From Hydrogenophaga sp. (GTDB lineage: Bacteria > Pseudomonadota > Gammaproteobacteria > Burkholderiales > Burkholderiaceae_C): a stretch of DNA of 64,000 nucleotides. This document shows positions 19,436 through 27,865 of the stretch, piece by piece. Position 1 is the stretch's first letter, and the number at the start of each line of letters is the position of its first letter. Position numbers and translations under genes: made by a program. The stretch lies in assembly GCA_016790705.1 (NCBI GenBank), contig JAEUOT010000025.1, positions 1 to 64,000 on the forward strand, written 5' to 3'. The notes under the pieces are model-generated. The model had not been told where the DNA came from, made no database searches, and saw only the letters and a program-made list of their open reading frames with translations.

Positions 19436-21151
19436 ATGCCACTGCCCCCCGCTCCCAACAAACGTGCCGCCCTGCTGGCCGCTGAAGCCTACAGCCTGAA
19501 AACCGGTCACGAGGTGCTTGACGACGACACCCCCGCCTCCCGGGAACAGTCACCCAAGACGAGGGAGCCTGCGCCGCCCGCAAAGCGACGCGCCCGTCCT
19601 GCCAACAAGGGCAACAAGGCCGTGACCGCAGAGGCCGCTCCGCCAGCCGCTTCCGCACCGGTCGTCGCGCCAGTGCGCGCCGAGGCACCGCCTCCGACGG
19701 CGCGCCCCGCCCCGCCGGAGCTGGCGCGCCGCAAGCCGGCGCGAACCGCCGCCACAACCGGTCCGACCCGGCTGTTCGTGCTGGACACCAATGTGCTGCT
19801 GCACGATCCGATGAGCCTGTTCCGGTTCGAGGAGCACGACATCTTTCTGCCGATGATCGTGCTCGAAGAGCTCGACGGCCACAAGAAAGGCATGACCGAA
19901 GTGGCCCGCAACGGTCGCCAGACCAGCCGGACACTGGATGCGCTGGCAGCACAGACCGGCGGCGACATGACCAAGGGCCTCAAGCTGTCCGCCACCGGCC
20001 ACCAGGCGGCGCGCGGTCTGCTCTTCTTCCAGACCGAGCCCCTGGACACCCAACTGCCCACCAGCCTGCCCCAGGGCAAGGCGGACAACCAGATCCTGGG
20101 CGTGGTGCAGGCCCTGCGCGACAAACACCCGCAGCGCGAAGTGATTCTGGTGTCCAAGGACATCAACATGCGGGTCAAAGCCCGCGCGCTGGGGCTTGCC
20201 GCCGACGACTACCAGAACGACAAGACGCTGGACGACGGCGAGCTTCTGTACTCCGGCGCCCTTGCCCTGCCGCAGGACTTCTGGACGCGCCAGAGCAAGA
20301 CCATCGAGAGCTGGCAGAGCGGCAGCCACACCTTCTACCGTGTCAGCGGCCCTGCGGTCACGCAGTTCCACATCAACCAGTTCGTCTACTTCGAAGCGCC
20401 GGGCGAACCCTCGCTCTATGCACGCGTGACCGAAATCCGCGACAAGACCGCGGTGCTCAAGACGCTCAAGGACTACACCCATCTGAAGAACGCCATCTGG
20501 GGCGTCACCAGCCGCAATCGCGAACAGAACTTCGCGCTCAACCTGCTGATGGACCCGGAAATCGACTTTGTCACGCTGGCCGGCACCGCAGGTACCGGCA
20601 AGACCCTGATGGCCCTGGCCAGCGGTCTGACCCAGGTGCTCGACGACCGCCGCTACACCGAGATCATCATGACCCGCGCCACGGTGAGCGTCGGCGAAGA
20701 CATCGGTTTCCTGCCCGGCACGGAAGAGGAGAAGATGGGCCCCTGGATGGGCGCGCTGGACGACAACCTGGAGTTCCTGGCCAAGGGCGACGCCGGCGGT
20801 GCCGGCGAGTGGGGCCGCGCAGCGACCAACGAGCTGATCCGCAGCCGCATCAAGGTCAAGAGCATGAACTTCATGCGAGGCCGCACCTTCATGAACAAGT
20901 ACGTCATCATCGACGAGGCGCAGAACCTGACGCCCAAGCAGATGAAGACGTTGATCACGCGCGCCGGCCCTGGCACCAAGATCATCTGCATGGGCAACCT
21001 GGCGCAGATCGACACACCCTACCTGACCGAAGGCTCATCGGGTCTGACCTATGCCGTCGACCGCTTCAAAGGCTGGCCGCATGGCGGGCACATCACGCTG
21101 GCCCGTGGCGAGCGCTCCCGGCTGGCAGACTTCGCGTCCGAAGTCCTCTGA
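19436..21151 (+). CDS. phoH: PIN-PhoH family ATPase (PhoH2-like)
   Basis: The 571-aa protein joins a disordered Ala/Pro-rich N-terminus (about 1-110), a PIN ribonuclease domain (FVLDTNVLLHDP near 117, FLPMIVLEELDGHKKG, ILVSKDINMRVKARALG) and a PhoH ATPase domain with Walker A GTAGTGKTLMALASG near 385 and KYVIIDEAQNLTPKQMKTLITR as Walker B. PIN-PhoH (PhoH2) proteins of mycobacteria are RNA helicase-RNases, and the acidic PIN residues seen here suggest the same activity. No Shine-Dalgarno is evident before the ATG at 19436. A bidirectional terminator follows. Confidence 0.9.
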   Translation: MPLPPAPNKRAALLAAEAYSLKTGHEVLDDDTPASREQSPKTREPAPPAKRRARPANKGNKAVTAEAAPPAASAPVVAPVRAEAPPPTARPAPPELARRKPARTAATTGPTRLFVLDTNVLLHDPMSLFRFEEHDIFLPMIVLEELDGHKKGMTEVARNGRQTSRTLDALAAQTGGDMTKGLKLSATGHQAARGLLFFQTEPLDTQLPTSLPQGKADNQILGVVQALRDKHPQREVILVSKDINMRVKARALGLAADDYQNDKTLDDGELLYSGALALPQDFWTRQSKTIESWQSGSHTFYRVSGPAVTQFHINQFVYFEAPGEPSLYARVTEIRDKTAVLKTLKDYTHLKNAIWGVTSRNREQNFALNLLMDPEIDFVTLAGTAGTGKTLMALASGLTQVLDDRRYTEIIMTRATVSVGEDIGFLPGTEEEKMGPWMGALDDNLEFLAKGDAGGAGEWGRAATNELIRSRIKVKSMNFMRGRTFMNKYVIIDEAQNLTPKQMKTLITRAGPGTKIICMGNLAQIDTPYLTEGSSGLTYAVDRFKGWPHGGHITLARGERSRLADFASEVL

Positions 21152-21166
21152 CGTCCGGCTCAGCCA

Positions 21167-21200
21167 ACAAAAAAGCCCGACGATGTCGGGCTTTTTTGTT
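21167..21200. terminator. Bidirectional rho-independent terminator, phoH/dnaB
   Basis: AACAAAAAAGCCCGAC is mirrored by GTCGGGCTTTTTTGTT around a GAT loop, giving a near-perfect stem with U-runs on both strands. It sits between the converging phoH (+) and dnaB (-) stops and can serve both. Confidence 0.92.
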
Positions 21201-21223
21201 GCAAGAACGACGGGGATGCCGCT

Positions 21224-22666
21224 TCAGTAGTCGTCTCCGCCCATGCCGCCACCCGCCAGCGTCTCGAAACGGGTCAGCATGTTCAGGAAGGCCAGCTTGC
21301 AGGTGCCGGTCGGCCCATTGCGCTGTTTGCCGATGATGATCTCGGCCACACCCGGTTCCTTGCAGGTTTCCTTGTTGTAGTACTCGTCGCGGTAGATGAA
21401 CATGATGATGTCCGCGTCCTGCTCGATGGCGCCGGATTCGCGCAGGTCGGACATCATGGGGCGCTTGTCGGTGCGTTGCTCGACCGATCGGTTGAGCTGC
21501 GACAGCGCGATCACCGGGCACTGCAGCTCCTTGGCGAGCATCTTCAGGCCCCGCGAAATTTCGCCCAGTTCGGTCGCGCGATTGTCGCCACCGTCAGAGT
21601 TGGAACCGCTCATGAGCTGCAGGTAGTCGACCACGATCAGGCCGAGCTTGCCGCATTGACGGGCCAGGCGACGTGCATTCGCACGCAGTTCGCTGGGCGT
21701 CAGTCCGGGGGTCTCGTCGATGTGCAGTGAAATGTTGCGCAGCCGTTCGATGGCCTCGGTCAATCGCGGCCATTCATCGTCGGTGAGCTTGCCGGTGCGC
21801 AGATGGCTCTGGTTGATACGGCCGATCGAACCGACGATACGCACCGCCAACTGGGCGGCCCCCATTTCCATCGAGAACACGGCCACCGGCAGGCCCTCGT
21901 TGAGCGCCACATGCTCCGCGATGTTGATCGCGAAGGCGGTCTTGCCCATCGAAGGACGCGCAGCCAGCACCACAAGATCACCGGCCTGCAGGCCAGAGGT
22001 CATGCGGTCCAGGTCGATGAACCCGGTCGGCACACCCGTGATGTCGTTCGGGTTGTCCGCCATCTCCTGCACGCGGTCCAGCAGGTCCACCACCAGGGTG
22101 TCCATGCTCTGGAAACCCTCTTTCATCCGCGAGCCTTCCTCGCCGATCTTGAAGATCTTCTGTTCGGCCTCGTCAAGGATCTTGGCCACCGGTTTGCCCT
22201 GCGGGTTGAAGGCGTTGGTGGCGATCTCATCGCTGGCGGCCACCAGCTTGCGCAGGATGGCCCGCTCCCGCACGATCTCGGCATAGCGGCGGATGTTTGC
22301 AGCGCTGGGCACGTACTGCGCCAACGAGTTCAGGTAGCCCAGCCCGCCCGCCTCGTCGGCCTTGCCCAGGTTCTGCAGGTGCTCGAACACAGTCACCACA
22401 TCCGCAGGCTTGCTGGCGTTGACCAGCGCCGCGATCGCGGAATAGATCAGGCGGTGCTCGTAGCGGTAGAAGTCGGAATCGTTGATCAGGTCCGCCACGC
22501 GGTCCCAGGCGCCGTTGTCCAGAAGCAGTCCGCCCAACACACTGGACTCGGCCTCGATCGAATGGGGTGGCACCCTCAGCTGCGCCAGTTGCGGATCCGA
22601 CAGCAACCCGGCATCGTCGAAACCGGCATCGAAGGAAGACAGCGGGGTGGAGAAGGTGGCGGTCAT
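21224..22666 (-). CDS. dnaB: Replicative DNA helicase
   Basis: DnaB is the hexameric 5'-3' helicase of the replication fork. The 480-aa product contains the N-terminal domain starting at LRVPPHSIEAESSVLGGLLLD, the linker region, and the RecA-like motor with Walker A AARPSMGKTAFAINIAEH near residue 225. LIVVDYLQLMSG, PVIALSQLNRSVEQR and SDLRESGAIEQDADIIMFIYRDEYY follow. The ATG at 22666 starts 30 residues before the conserved domain. No intein is present. It follows rplI, from which it is separated by a terminator. Confidence 0.97.
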   Translation of the reverse strand: MTATFSTPLSSFDAGFDDAGLLSDPQLAQLRVPPHSIEAESSVLGGLLLDNGAWDRVADLINDSDFYRYEHRLIYSAIAALVNASKPADVVTVFEHLQNLGKADEAGGLGYLNSLAQYVPSAANIRRYAEIVRERAILRKLVAASDEIATNAFNPQGKPVAKILDEAEQKIFKIGEEGSRMKEGFQSMDTLVVDLLDRVQEMADNPNDITGVPTGFIDLDRMTSGLQAGDLVVLAARPSMGKTAFAINIAEHVALNEGLPVAVFSMEMGAAQLAVRIVGSIGRINQSHLRTGKLTDDEWPRLTEAIERLRNISLHIDETPGLTPSELRANARRLARQCGKLGLIVVDYLQLMSGSNSDGGDNRATELGEISRGLKMLAKELQCPVIALSQLNRSVEQRTDKRPMMSDLRESGAIEQDADIIMFIYRDEYYNKETCKEPGVAEIIIGKQRNGPTGTCKLAFLNMLTRFETLAGGGMGGDDY

Positions 22667-22782
22667 GGCGTTCCTGGCAATCCGGAAATGGTACGCCGCG
22701 CCCAACGGCCTGTCATGGGACAAGTCTGTGGACAACGCGTGCACAGTCTGGGGACCGGACGGGGAAAACATCCGGGAAAGAA

Positions 22783-22816
22783 AAAAGGCCGCTGACCCGG
22801 AGGCAGCGGCCTTTTG
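22783..22816 (-). terminator. Rho-independent terminator after rplI
   Basis: Read on the minus strand, AAAAGGCCGCTG pairs with CAGCGGCCTTTT followed by further T residues. It lies 29 bases beyond the rplI stop and 116 bases before the dnaB start, and so separates the ribosomal operon from dnaB. Confidence 0.9.
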
Positions 22817-22844
22817 GCAACGGCGACGAGCGCCGTCGGCAGGA

Positions 22845-23297
22845 TCAGGCGGACTCGCCCAGCACCGTGACCGGCAGCTCGACGGTGACGTCGGTGTGCA
22901 GGTTGACGCTAACGGTGTACTCACCCACGGTCTTGAGCGGACCGTTGGGCATGCGCACCTGGGACTTGGCCACGGCGAACCCCAGCTTGTTGAGCTCTTC
23001 GGCCACGTCGTGGTTGGTGACGGAACCGAACAGGCGACCATCCACGCCAGCCTTCTGGCTCAGCTTGAGGGTGGCGGCTGCGACCTTTTCACCCAGCGCC
23101 TGGGCTTCGGCCAGCTTCGCTGCGGCGGCCTTTTCGAGGTCGGCACGGCGGGCTTCGAACTCGGCCACGGCAGCTTGGGTGGCGCGGCGGGCACGGCCCG
23201 AGGGGATCAGGAAGTTGCGGGCATAGCCGTCCTTGACCTTGACCACATCGCCGAGGGCGCCGAGGTTGACAACTTTGTCGAGAAGAATGATTTGCAT
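22845..23297 (-). CDS. rplI: 50S ribosomal protein bL9
   Basis: bL9 binds domain V of 23S rRNA near the base of the L1 stalk. The 150-aa length and the N-terminal block [32 protein letters not shown] are diagnostic. The long connecting helix ([25 protein letters not shown]) and the C-terminal domain follow. It is the last gene of rpsF-priB-rpsR-rplI, 13 bases after rpsR. Confidence 0.97.
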   Translation of the reverse strand: MQIILLDKVVNLGALGDVVKVKDGYARNFLIPSGRARRATQAAVAEFEARRADLEKAAAAKLAEAQALGEKVAAATLKLSQKAGVDGRLFGSVTNHDVAEELNKLGFAVAKSQVRMPNGPLKTVGEYTVSVNLHTDVTVELPVTVLGESA

Positions 23298-23310
23298 GTG
23301 GGTCTCCCGA

Positions 23311-23592
23311 TCAGACGCGGTGCTGGTCGCTGTACGGCAGCATGGCCAGGAAGCGGGCGCGCTTGATGGCGGTGGTCACCTGGCGCTGGTAGATCGCGCG
23401 GGTGCCGGTCAGGCGAGCCGGGATGATCTTGCCGTTCTCGGCGATGAAATCGCGCAGGACATCCACGTCCTTGTAGTCGACTTCTTCCACACCGGCGACG
23501 GTGAAGCGGCAGAAGCGCTTGCGCTTGAACAGCAGCGATTGGGTGTTGCGCTTGGGGCGCTTGTCTTTGTTGAAACGTTTCGGTGCAGCCAT
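23311..23592 (-). CDS. rpsR: 30S ribosomal protein bS18
   Basis: The 93-aa basic protein has the bS18 core: RRFCRFT-like [43 protein letters not shown] and [20 protein letters not shown]. It binds the platform of the 30S subunit together with bS6. It lies between priB and rplI in the conserved cluster, 12 bases after priB. Confidence 0.97.
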   Translation of the reverse strand: MAAPKRFNKDKRPKRNTQSLLFKRKRFCRFTVAGVEEVDYKDVDVLRDFIAENGKIIPARLTGTRAIYQRQVTTAIKRARFLAMLPYSDQHRV

Positions 23593-23604
23593 GATGGGCC
23601 TTTC

Positions 23605-23910
23605 CTATGTCTTGCTGAAATCTTGGATATGGAACACGAGTCCTTTGCCGTTGCGCGCGTTCGCCAGAAATCCCCTGAACCTGCCTGCCATCTCAAGGCT
23701 CTGCCTTGAAAGGGTTTCGGCCAGCGCCCCGAAGGCCACGGACCGGATCTGCAGCTTCACCGTACGAGGGGTATCCATCTCGACCTGTGCCGACTCGTGT
23801 TCGAGCACGAGATTGACAGCCGGTATGCCTGCGGGGGTGTAGCGCAAGGTTTGCACCTCGACCACCGTGGCGGAGACCTCGAAGCGGTTGACTCCTTCTG
23901 GCGACGTCAC
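23605..23910 (-). CDS. priB: Primosomal replication protein N (PriB)
   Basis: PriB is a single-OB-fold ssDNA-binding protein that helps PriA restart collapsed forks. The product shows RFEVSATVVEVQTLRYTPAGIPAVNLVLEHES and LEMAGRFRGFLANARN...LVFHIQDF, the family pattern. An ATG at 23976 would overlap rpsF heavily; the GTG at 23910, ten bases beyond the rpsF stop with GAGG upstream, gives 101 aa, the family size, and was preferred. Its place between rpsF and rpsR is typical of beta- and gammaproteobacteria. Confidence 0.88.
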   Translation of the reverse strand: MTSPEGVNRFEVSATVVEVQTLRYTPAGIPAVNLVLEHESAQVEMDTPRTVKLQIRSVAFGALAETLSRQSLEMAGRFRGFLANARNGKGLVFHIQDFSKT

Positions 23911-23920
23911 GCCCAGGGCA

Positions 23921-24292
23921 TCAGGCCTCGGCGCGCTGCTCAGGGGCAGCCTGCTTGCGGGCCTCTTCGCGCTCAACCGCCTTCATCATGCTGGAAGGAC
24001 CGGTTTCGGCCTTCTTCTTCTGCACGGTCAGGTGGCGCAGCACGGCGTCGTTGAACTTGAAGGCGTGCTCCAGTTCACCCATCACAGCCAGATCAGCTTC
24101 GATGTTGACGCACAGATAGTGGGCCTTGGACAGCTTGTTGATCTGGTAAGCCAGTTGACGGCGACCCCAGTCTTCAACGCGATGGATCTTGCCGCCGCCG
24201 GCGGTGATCATGCCCTTGTAGCGCTCCAGCATGGCCGGAACCTGTTCGCTCTGATCCGGGTGGATCAGCAAAACGATTTCGTAATGACGCAT
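23921..24292 (-). CDS. rpsF: 30S ribosomal protein bS6
   Basis: The 123-aa product starts [25 protein letters not shown] and contains [22 protein letters not shown], both diagnostic of bS6. The tail ([23 protein letters not shown]) is charged and probably flexible. It heads the rpsF-priB-rpsR-rplI operon, and a promoter candidate lies about 100 bases upstream at the end of the symporter gene. Confidence 0.97.
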   Translation of the reverse strand: MRHYEIVLLIHPDQSEQVPAMLERYKGMITAGGGKIHRVEDWGRRQLAYQINKLSKAHYLCVNIEADLAVMGELEHAFKFNDAVLRHLTVQKKKAETGPSSMMKAVEREEARKQAAPEQRAEA

Positions 24293-24392
24293 GGACTCTC
24301 CTTTTGGGTGACCCGTGCTTCGAAGAAAAGCACGGTTTTGCAGAACAGCCGCCCCCGGCGTCAACACGGGGTGCGGCAAGGCGAAGCCCATG

Positions 24393-24422
24393 ATTCTAAC
24401 AAAAACCGGCCGGACCGGTCTA
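24393..24422 (-). promoter_or_regulatory. Sigma-70-like promoter for the rpsF operon
   Basis: On the minus strand, TAGACC (24417-24422; four of six match TTGACA) and TAGAAT (24393-24398; five of six match TATAAT) are 18 bases apart. The -35 element begins with the stop codon of the upstream symporter gene. Its position before the ribosomal operon fits, but it is a consensus match only. Confidence 0.4.
24401..24419 (-). terminator. Compact terminator-like hairpin after the SSS symporter
   Basis: On the minus strand, ACCGG-TCCGG-CCGGT is followed directly by TTTTG. It begins one base after the symporter stop codon and lies in the spacer of the rpsF promoter candidate, so one stretch may end one transcript and start the next. 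Confidence 0.5.
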
Positions 24423-26531
24423 CAGCCTGCGGTTGGGGTACCGCACATGGTCGACCAGCTCACGAATCTTGCGGCTGGGGGTCGGCGACAGCAGGCTCAC
24501 GCCAATGATGACCAGAAAACCCACCGGCACCCCGAACACCCCGGCCGAAATCGGCTGGATGCCCCACCACAGATCCACGGGTCGGGTGACGCCGAAGATG
24601 CCCCGCAGCCAGGGCTGGGTCACCACCATGTAGTAGGTCGTCAGCCCCAGCCCGGCCATCATGCCCAGAGCCGCCGCCAGGCCCGTGGCACGTTTCCAGA
24701 AGATGCCGAGCACCAGCGCGGGAAAAAAGGCGGCGGCGGCAAAGGAGAAGGCCGCCGAGACCAGGAAAAGAATGTCCGCCGGCTTCTGCGCGGCGACGTA
24801 GGCGGCGAGCAGAGTGACGATCAGCAGCAACACCTTGGAGATCGTGACCCGCCGCGCGGTCGACGCGTTGGGATCGATCACCTTGTAGTAGAGGTCGTGC
24901 GACAGCGCACTGGCGATCGTCAGCAGCAGGCCGTCTGCGGTTGACAGCGCAGCCGCCAGGCCACCGGCAGCCACCAGCCCCGAGATCACGTACGGCAGAC
25001 CGGCGATCTCCGGCATGGCCAGCACCACGATGTCGCCCCCGATCGTCATCTCGTTGAGCTGCAGCACGTTGTCATGGTTCACGTCGACCACCGACAGCAG
25101 CGTCGGATCCACCTTGTTCCAGGCGGCCACCCATTGCGGAAGGTGGTCGAACGGCGTGCCCACCAGCGAGTGAAACACCTCGAACTTGACCAGCACCGCA
25201 AGCGCGGGAGCGGTGACATAGAGGAGGAAGATGAACAGCACCGACCAGGTCACCGAGCGACGCGCCTCGCGCACACTGGGCACGGTGTAGTAGCGCATCA
25301 GGATGTGGGGCAAGGCCGCCGTACCGACCATCAGGCAGAACACCAGCGCCAGGAAATTGCGCCGTGACTCGTCAAACAGCCGCTGCGCCTTCTTGTCCCC
25401 CTTGGGGTCGCCGGAAAACTGTTCCGCCTGCGGCGGCATTCCGTTGAGCGGACGCGACCGGGTTTCCGCCAGCGCCCTCTCCCGGGCCCAGACGGCCGCC
25501 GCAGCGACCTCGTCCCTCGGCAGCGCGGCCAAGGATTTTTCCGCCGCCGCCATTTCCGACAAGGGCGCGTTGCTCGCCCGCACCTTCGCCAGCCGCGCTT
25601 CCGCCTGCGCCTTGTCGGCGGCAAGGGCATGCCCCGGATTCCTGAGCTTGGCATCCAGTTCTGCGGCACGCCGTGTGTAAAGCTCCCTGACCTCCAGTTC
25701 CTTGGGATCGTTGGTCAGCAGCTTTTCCTTGGCCGTGACCTTTTCCAACTGGAAACCGTAGACCAGTTGCGGCACCGGCACCCCAGTCTGCTTGACAGAC
25801 AGCCAGACCACCGGAATCAGGTAGGCCACGATCAGGATCACGTATTGGGCCACCTGGGTCCAGGTCACTGCCCGCATCCCCCCGAGAAATGAGCAGACCA
25901 GGATACCGCCCAGACCCAGGAAAATGCCCAATTCGAACGCGACACCGGTCAGTCGCGAGGTGATGAGGCCGACGCCGTAGATCTGCGCGACGACATAGGT
26001 GAACGAGCACAGGATCGCGGCCACCACGCCGATGAAACGCGGCAGGTTGCCGCCATAGCGCTCACCCAGGAAATCCGGGATGGTGAACTGACCGAACTTG
26101 CGCAGATAGGGTGCCAGCAGCAGCGCCACCAGGCAGTAGCCACCGGTCCAGCCCATGATGAAGGCCAGTCCGCCATAGCCTGTGAGGTAGAGCGTGCCGG
26201 CCAGCCCGATGAAGGACGCCGCCGACATCCAGTCGGCGCCGGTCGCCATGCCGTTGTAGATCGCCGGCACCCGCCGGCCCGCCACGTAGTACTCCACCGC
26301 ATCGGTGGTGCGGCTCATGATGCCGATCCCGGCATACAGGGCCACGGTCGCCAGCAGGAAGATGAATCCGATCCACTCGCGCGAGAGACCTATCTGCTCC
26401 AGCAGTGCCAGCGTGGCAAGGAAGACGAAGAAGCCCGTGGTGTACCAGGCGTAGACCTTGTCCAGTTGCCGCTTGAATGCCTTGTTGGACACCTGCCGTG
26501 GCGCGCCCGACGGTTCGTAGGATGCCGCCAT
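24420..26531 (-). CDS. Sodium:solute symporter, large subunit of a DUF4212-SSS pair (acetate/carboxylate type)
   Basis: This SSS-family (LeuT-fold) inner-membrane protein of about 703 aa has the family core: [104 protein letters not shown]. It resembles the VC_2705-type symporters that pair with a small DUF4212 protein, and ActP. About 120 residues (264-385) rich in Ala, Lys and Glu are inserted between the sixth and seventh core helices. The ATG at 26531 follows the DUF4212 stop region with GAGGA upstream; an earlier ATG at 26558 would overlap that gene. The substrate is probably a short carboxylate. Confidence 0.87.
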   Translation of the reverse strand: MAASYEPSGAPRQVSNKAFKRQLDKVYAWYTTGFFVFLATLALLEQIGLSREWIGFIFLLATVALYAGIGIMSRTTDAVEYYVAGRRVPAIYNGMATGADWMSAASFIGLAGTLYLTGYGGLAFIMGWTGGYCLVALLLAPYLRKFGQFTIPDFLGERYGGNLPRFIGVVAAILCSFTYVVAQIYGVGLITSRLTGVAFELGIFLGLGGILVCSFLGGMRAVTWTQVAQYVILIVAYLIPVVWLSVKQTGVPVPQLVYGFQLEKVTAKEKLLTNDPKELEVRELYTRRAAELDAKLRNPGHALAADKAQAEARLAKVRASNAPLSEMAAAEKSLAALPRDEVAAAAVWARERALAETRSRPLNGMPPQAEQFSGDPKGDKKAQRLFDESRRNFLALVFCLMVGTAALPHILMRYYTVPSVREARRSVTWSVLFIFLLYVTAPALAVLVKFEVFHSLVGTPFDHLPQWVAAWNKVDPTLLSVVDVNHDNVLQLNEMTIGGDIVVLAMPEIAGLPYVISGLVAAGGLAAALSTADGLLLTIASALSHDLYYKVIDPNASTARRVTISKVLLLIVTLLAAYVAAQKPADILFLVSAAFSFAAAAFFPALVLGIFWKRATGLAAALGMMAGLGLTTYYMVVTQPWLRGIFGVTRPVDLWWGIQPISAGVFGVPVGFLVIIGVSLLSPTPSRKIRELVDHVRYPNRRL

Positions 26532-26535
26532 CGGA

Positions 26536-26796
26536 TCAGTCTTCCTCTTCATCGACACCGTGCTCGATGTCCATGCGGTTCATGAACCAGGCATAGAACC
26601 CGATGATCAGGACGTAGACCACCAGCGCGCCTTGCGCGCCCACCCAGAAGCTGAACGGCCAGCCGAAGAAATTGAAGTTCAGTTCCCGGGCGTAGTAGCT
26701 GACGCCGAAGGTGACGACGAACCAGACCAGCAGCAGGCCTGCGGTCAGCGTCAGGTTCTTGCGCCAGTAGCGGCTCAGGTTTTCGTTGGTCTCCAT
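26536..26796 (-). CDS. DUF4212 small subunit of sodium:solute symporter
   Basis: The 86-aa protein begins ENLSRYWRKNLTLTAGLLLVWFVVTFGVSYYA, followed by NFNFFGWPFSFWVGAQGALVVYVLIIGFYAWFMNRMD, the DUF4212 (putative solute:sodium symporter small subunit) pattern. Two transmembrane helices run about 14-36 and 47-70, with an acidic tail. It immediately precedes and probably stabilises the large SSS protein. The gene pair is arranged like DUF485-actP elsewhere in this window. Confidence 0.9.
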   Translation of the reverse strand: METNENLSRYWRKNLTLTAGLLLVWFVVTFGVSYYARELNFNFFGWPFSFWVGAQGALVVYVLIIGFYAWFMNRMDIEHGVDEEED

Positions 26797-26834
26797 GGGC
26801 GTTGTCTCTGTGTTGTCGGTGGACGCGCTGCGCC

Positions 26835-27416
26835 TCAGGTCGGCGTGACACCGAGCCCCGTCTCCCGCTCAAGCTGGGCCGCCACGCGGGGATCGAAACG
26901 GCGCAGGTGCTGCAGGATGCGAAGCGCCTCCTCGGGCTGCCGGCGCTCCATCTGAACATGGGCCAACTGGTACCAGCCGAACGGATTCATGGGCTGCAAT
27001 ACGGTGTTGCGGCGCAGCGCTTCGGCTGCCTCGTCGAAACGCTGCAAGCGGATCAGGCACAGACCGAGGCCGTACCAGGCGCGGTCCAGGCCCGGCGCCA
27101 GATCGGTGGCACGGCGAAACGCGGCCTCGGCCAGATCGATGCAGCCAGCCTCCTCGTGCATGAACCCGAGGTTGAACCAGGCCTGCGCATTGCCAGGCGC
27201 CTGGCCCACCAGTTGCGTCAGCCGACCGATCGCTCCGCTTCTGTCTCCCGCGAGAAACAGCAGGTGCGCCTGGGTTGCGAGCGCGTGGCTGTCTGCCGGA
27301 TGCCGGTCCAGCCGGCGCTTCACCAGCGCGCTCGCAAGCGTCCGTTGCCCACAGGCCAGCGCCGCCCACAGCCGTGCCCGGAACCACGCGCGCTCCATCC
27401 CGGTCGTCAGCGACAC
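26835..27416 (-). CDS. Tetratricopeptide-repeat protein
   Basis: About 193 aa with at least four TPR-like units: ALATQAHLLFLAGDRSGAIGRL, AQAWFNLGFMHEEAGCIDLAEAAF, DRAWYGLGLCLIRLQRFDEAAEAL and FGWYQLAHVQMERRQPEEALRIL. These form a helical scaffold for protein contacts. The GTG at 27416 has GGGG seven bases upstream and overlaps the previous gene by ten bases; an ATG at 27398 is the alternative. It lies between the 98-aa membrane protein and the DUF4212-SSS genes on the same strand, 38 bases from the latter, suggesting one operon and perhaps a role in assembling the symporter. Confidence 0.75.
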   Translation of the reverse strand: MSLTTGMERAWFRARLWAALACGQRTLASALVKRRLDRHPADSHALATQAHLLFLAGDRSGAIGRLTQLVGQAPGNAQAWFNLGFMHEEAGCIDLAEAAFRRATDLAPGLDRAWYGLGLCLIRLQRFDEAAEALRRNTVLQPMNPFGWYQLAHVQMERRQPEEALRILQHLRRFDPRVAAQLERETGLGVTPT

Positions 27417-27703
27417 AACTGCACCCCGATGGACAGGCAATGCGCAATCTTGGTCAGCGTGATGCCGACCCACGCCAGTCCCAGCAGGACAAAGGCCACG
27501 AGCGGATGATGGCGCGCCAGGATGAACCCCGGCGTGACACGGCCGGCCAGCCGCACGAAGGGCCCGGAGACCTGGGCGAACAATTGATAGACCAGGTTGC
27601 CCTGCCGGCCCTGCCCCGTCAGAAGGCCAAGCACCCACTGCCCGAACAGCGACATGAGGGCGATTTCGACGATCAGTTTGACGGAGAGGATCAGTGTGAG
27701 CAT
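27407..27703 (-). CDS. Small membrane protein of unknown function, 98 aa
   Basis: I do not recognise the family. The protein starts MLTLILSVKLIVEIALMSLFGQWVLGLL, a hydrophobic segment at 1-28. A middle QGNLVYQLFAQVSGPFVRLAGRVTP is followed by a second hydrophobic helix (HPLVAFVLLGLAWVGITLTKIAHCL, about 66-92). The layout with two helices flanking an amphipathic stretch resembles YggT-like proteins, but only loosely. It heads the minus-strand group leading to the symporter and is divergent from the DUF294 gene. Confidence 0.6.
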   Translation of the reverse strand: MLTLILSVKLIVEIALMSLFGQWVLGLLTGQGRQGNLVYQLFAQVSGPFVRLAGRVTPGFILARHHPLVAFVLLGLAWVGITLTKIAHCLSIGVQLCR

Positions 27704-27775
27704 GGGACAGAGCGTCGAATCCAAGGCATTCTGGATCGGCGTCTTACCGATTCCTGACAAATCGGGGCGCAAGCA

Positions 27776-27804
27776 TACCCTCCCGGTCAAACACCGAGAG
27801 GGTA
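27776..27804. promoter_or_regulatory. Inverted repeat, probable operator between divergent genes
   Basis: TACCCTCCCGGT (27776-27787) and ACCGAGAGGGTA (27793-27804) form a 12-base inverted repeat with one mismatch around a CAAAC spacer. It lies in the 162-base region between the minus-strand 98-aa gene and the plus-strand DUF294 gene, where a dimeric regulator could control both. A smaller CCGAT/ATCGG repeat lies nearby at 27747-27765. Confidence 0.5.
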
Positions 27805-27865
27805 AACCCGCATCCCGCCGGGCCGCAGGTGTAGGATGCCTGCGTTGCCCCCGCTGTCGCCCCGC

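Noticed and set aside
25331..26010. Possible frameshift within the symporter because of the unusual hydrophilic stretch
   Set aside because: The frame is continuous and the stretch has a helical protein-like composition similar to the inserts in two other transporters, so it reads as a true insertion.
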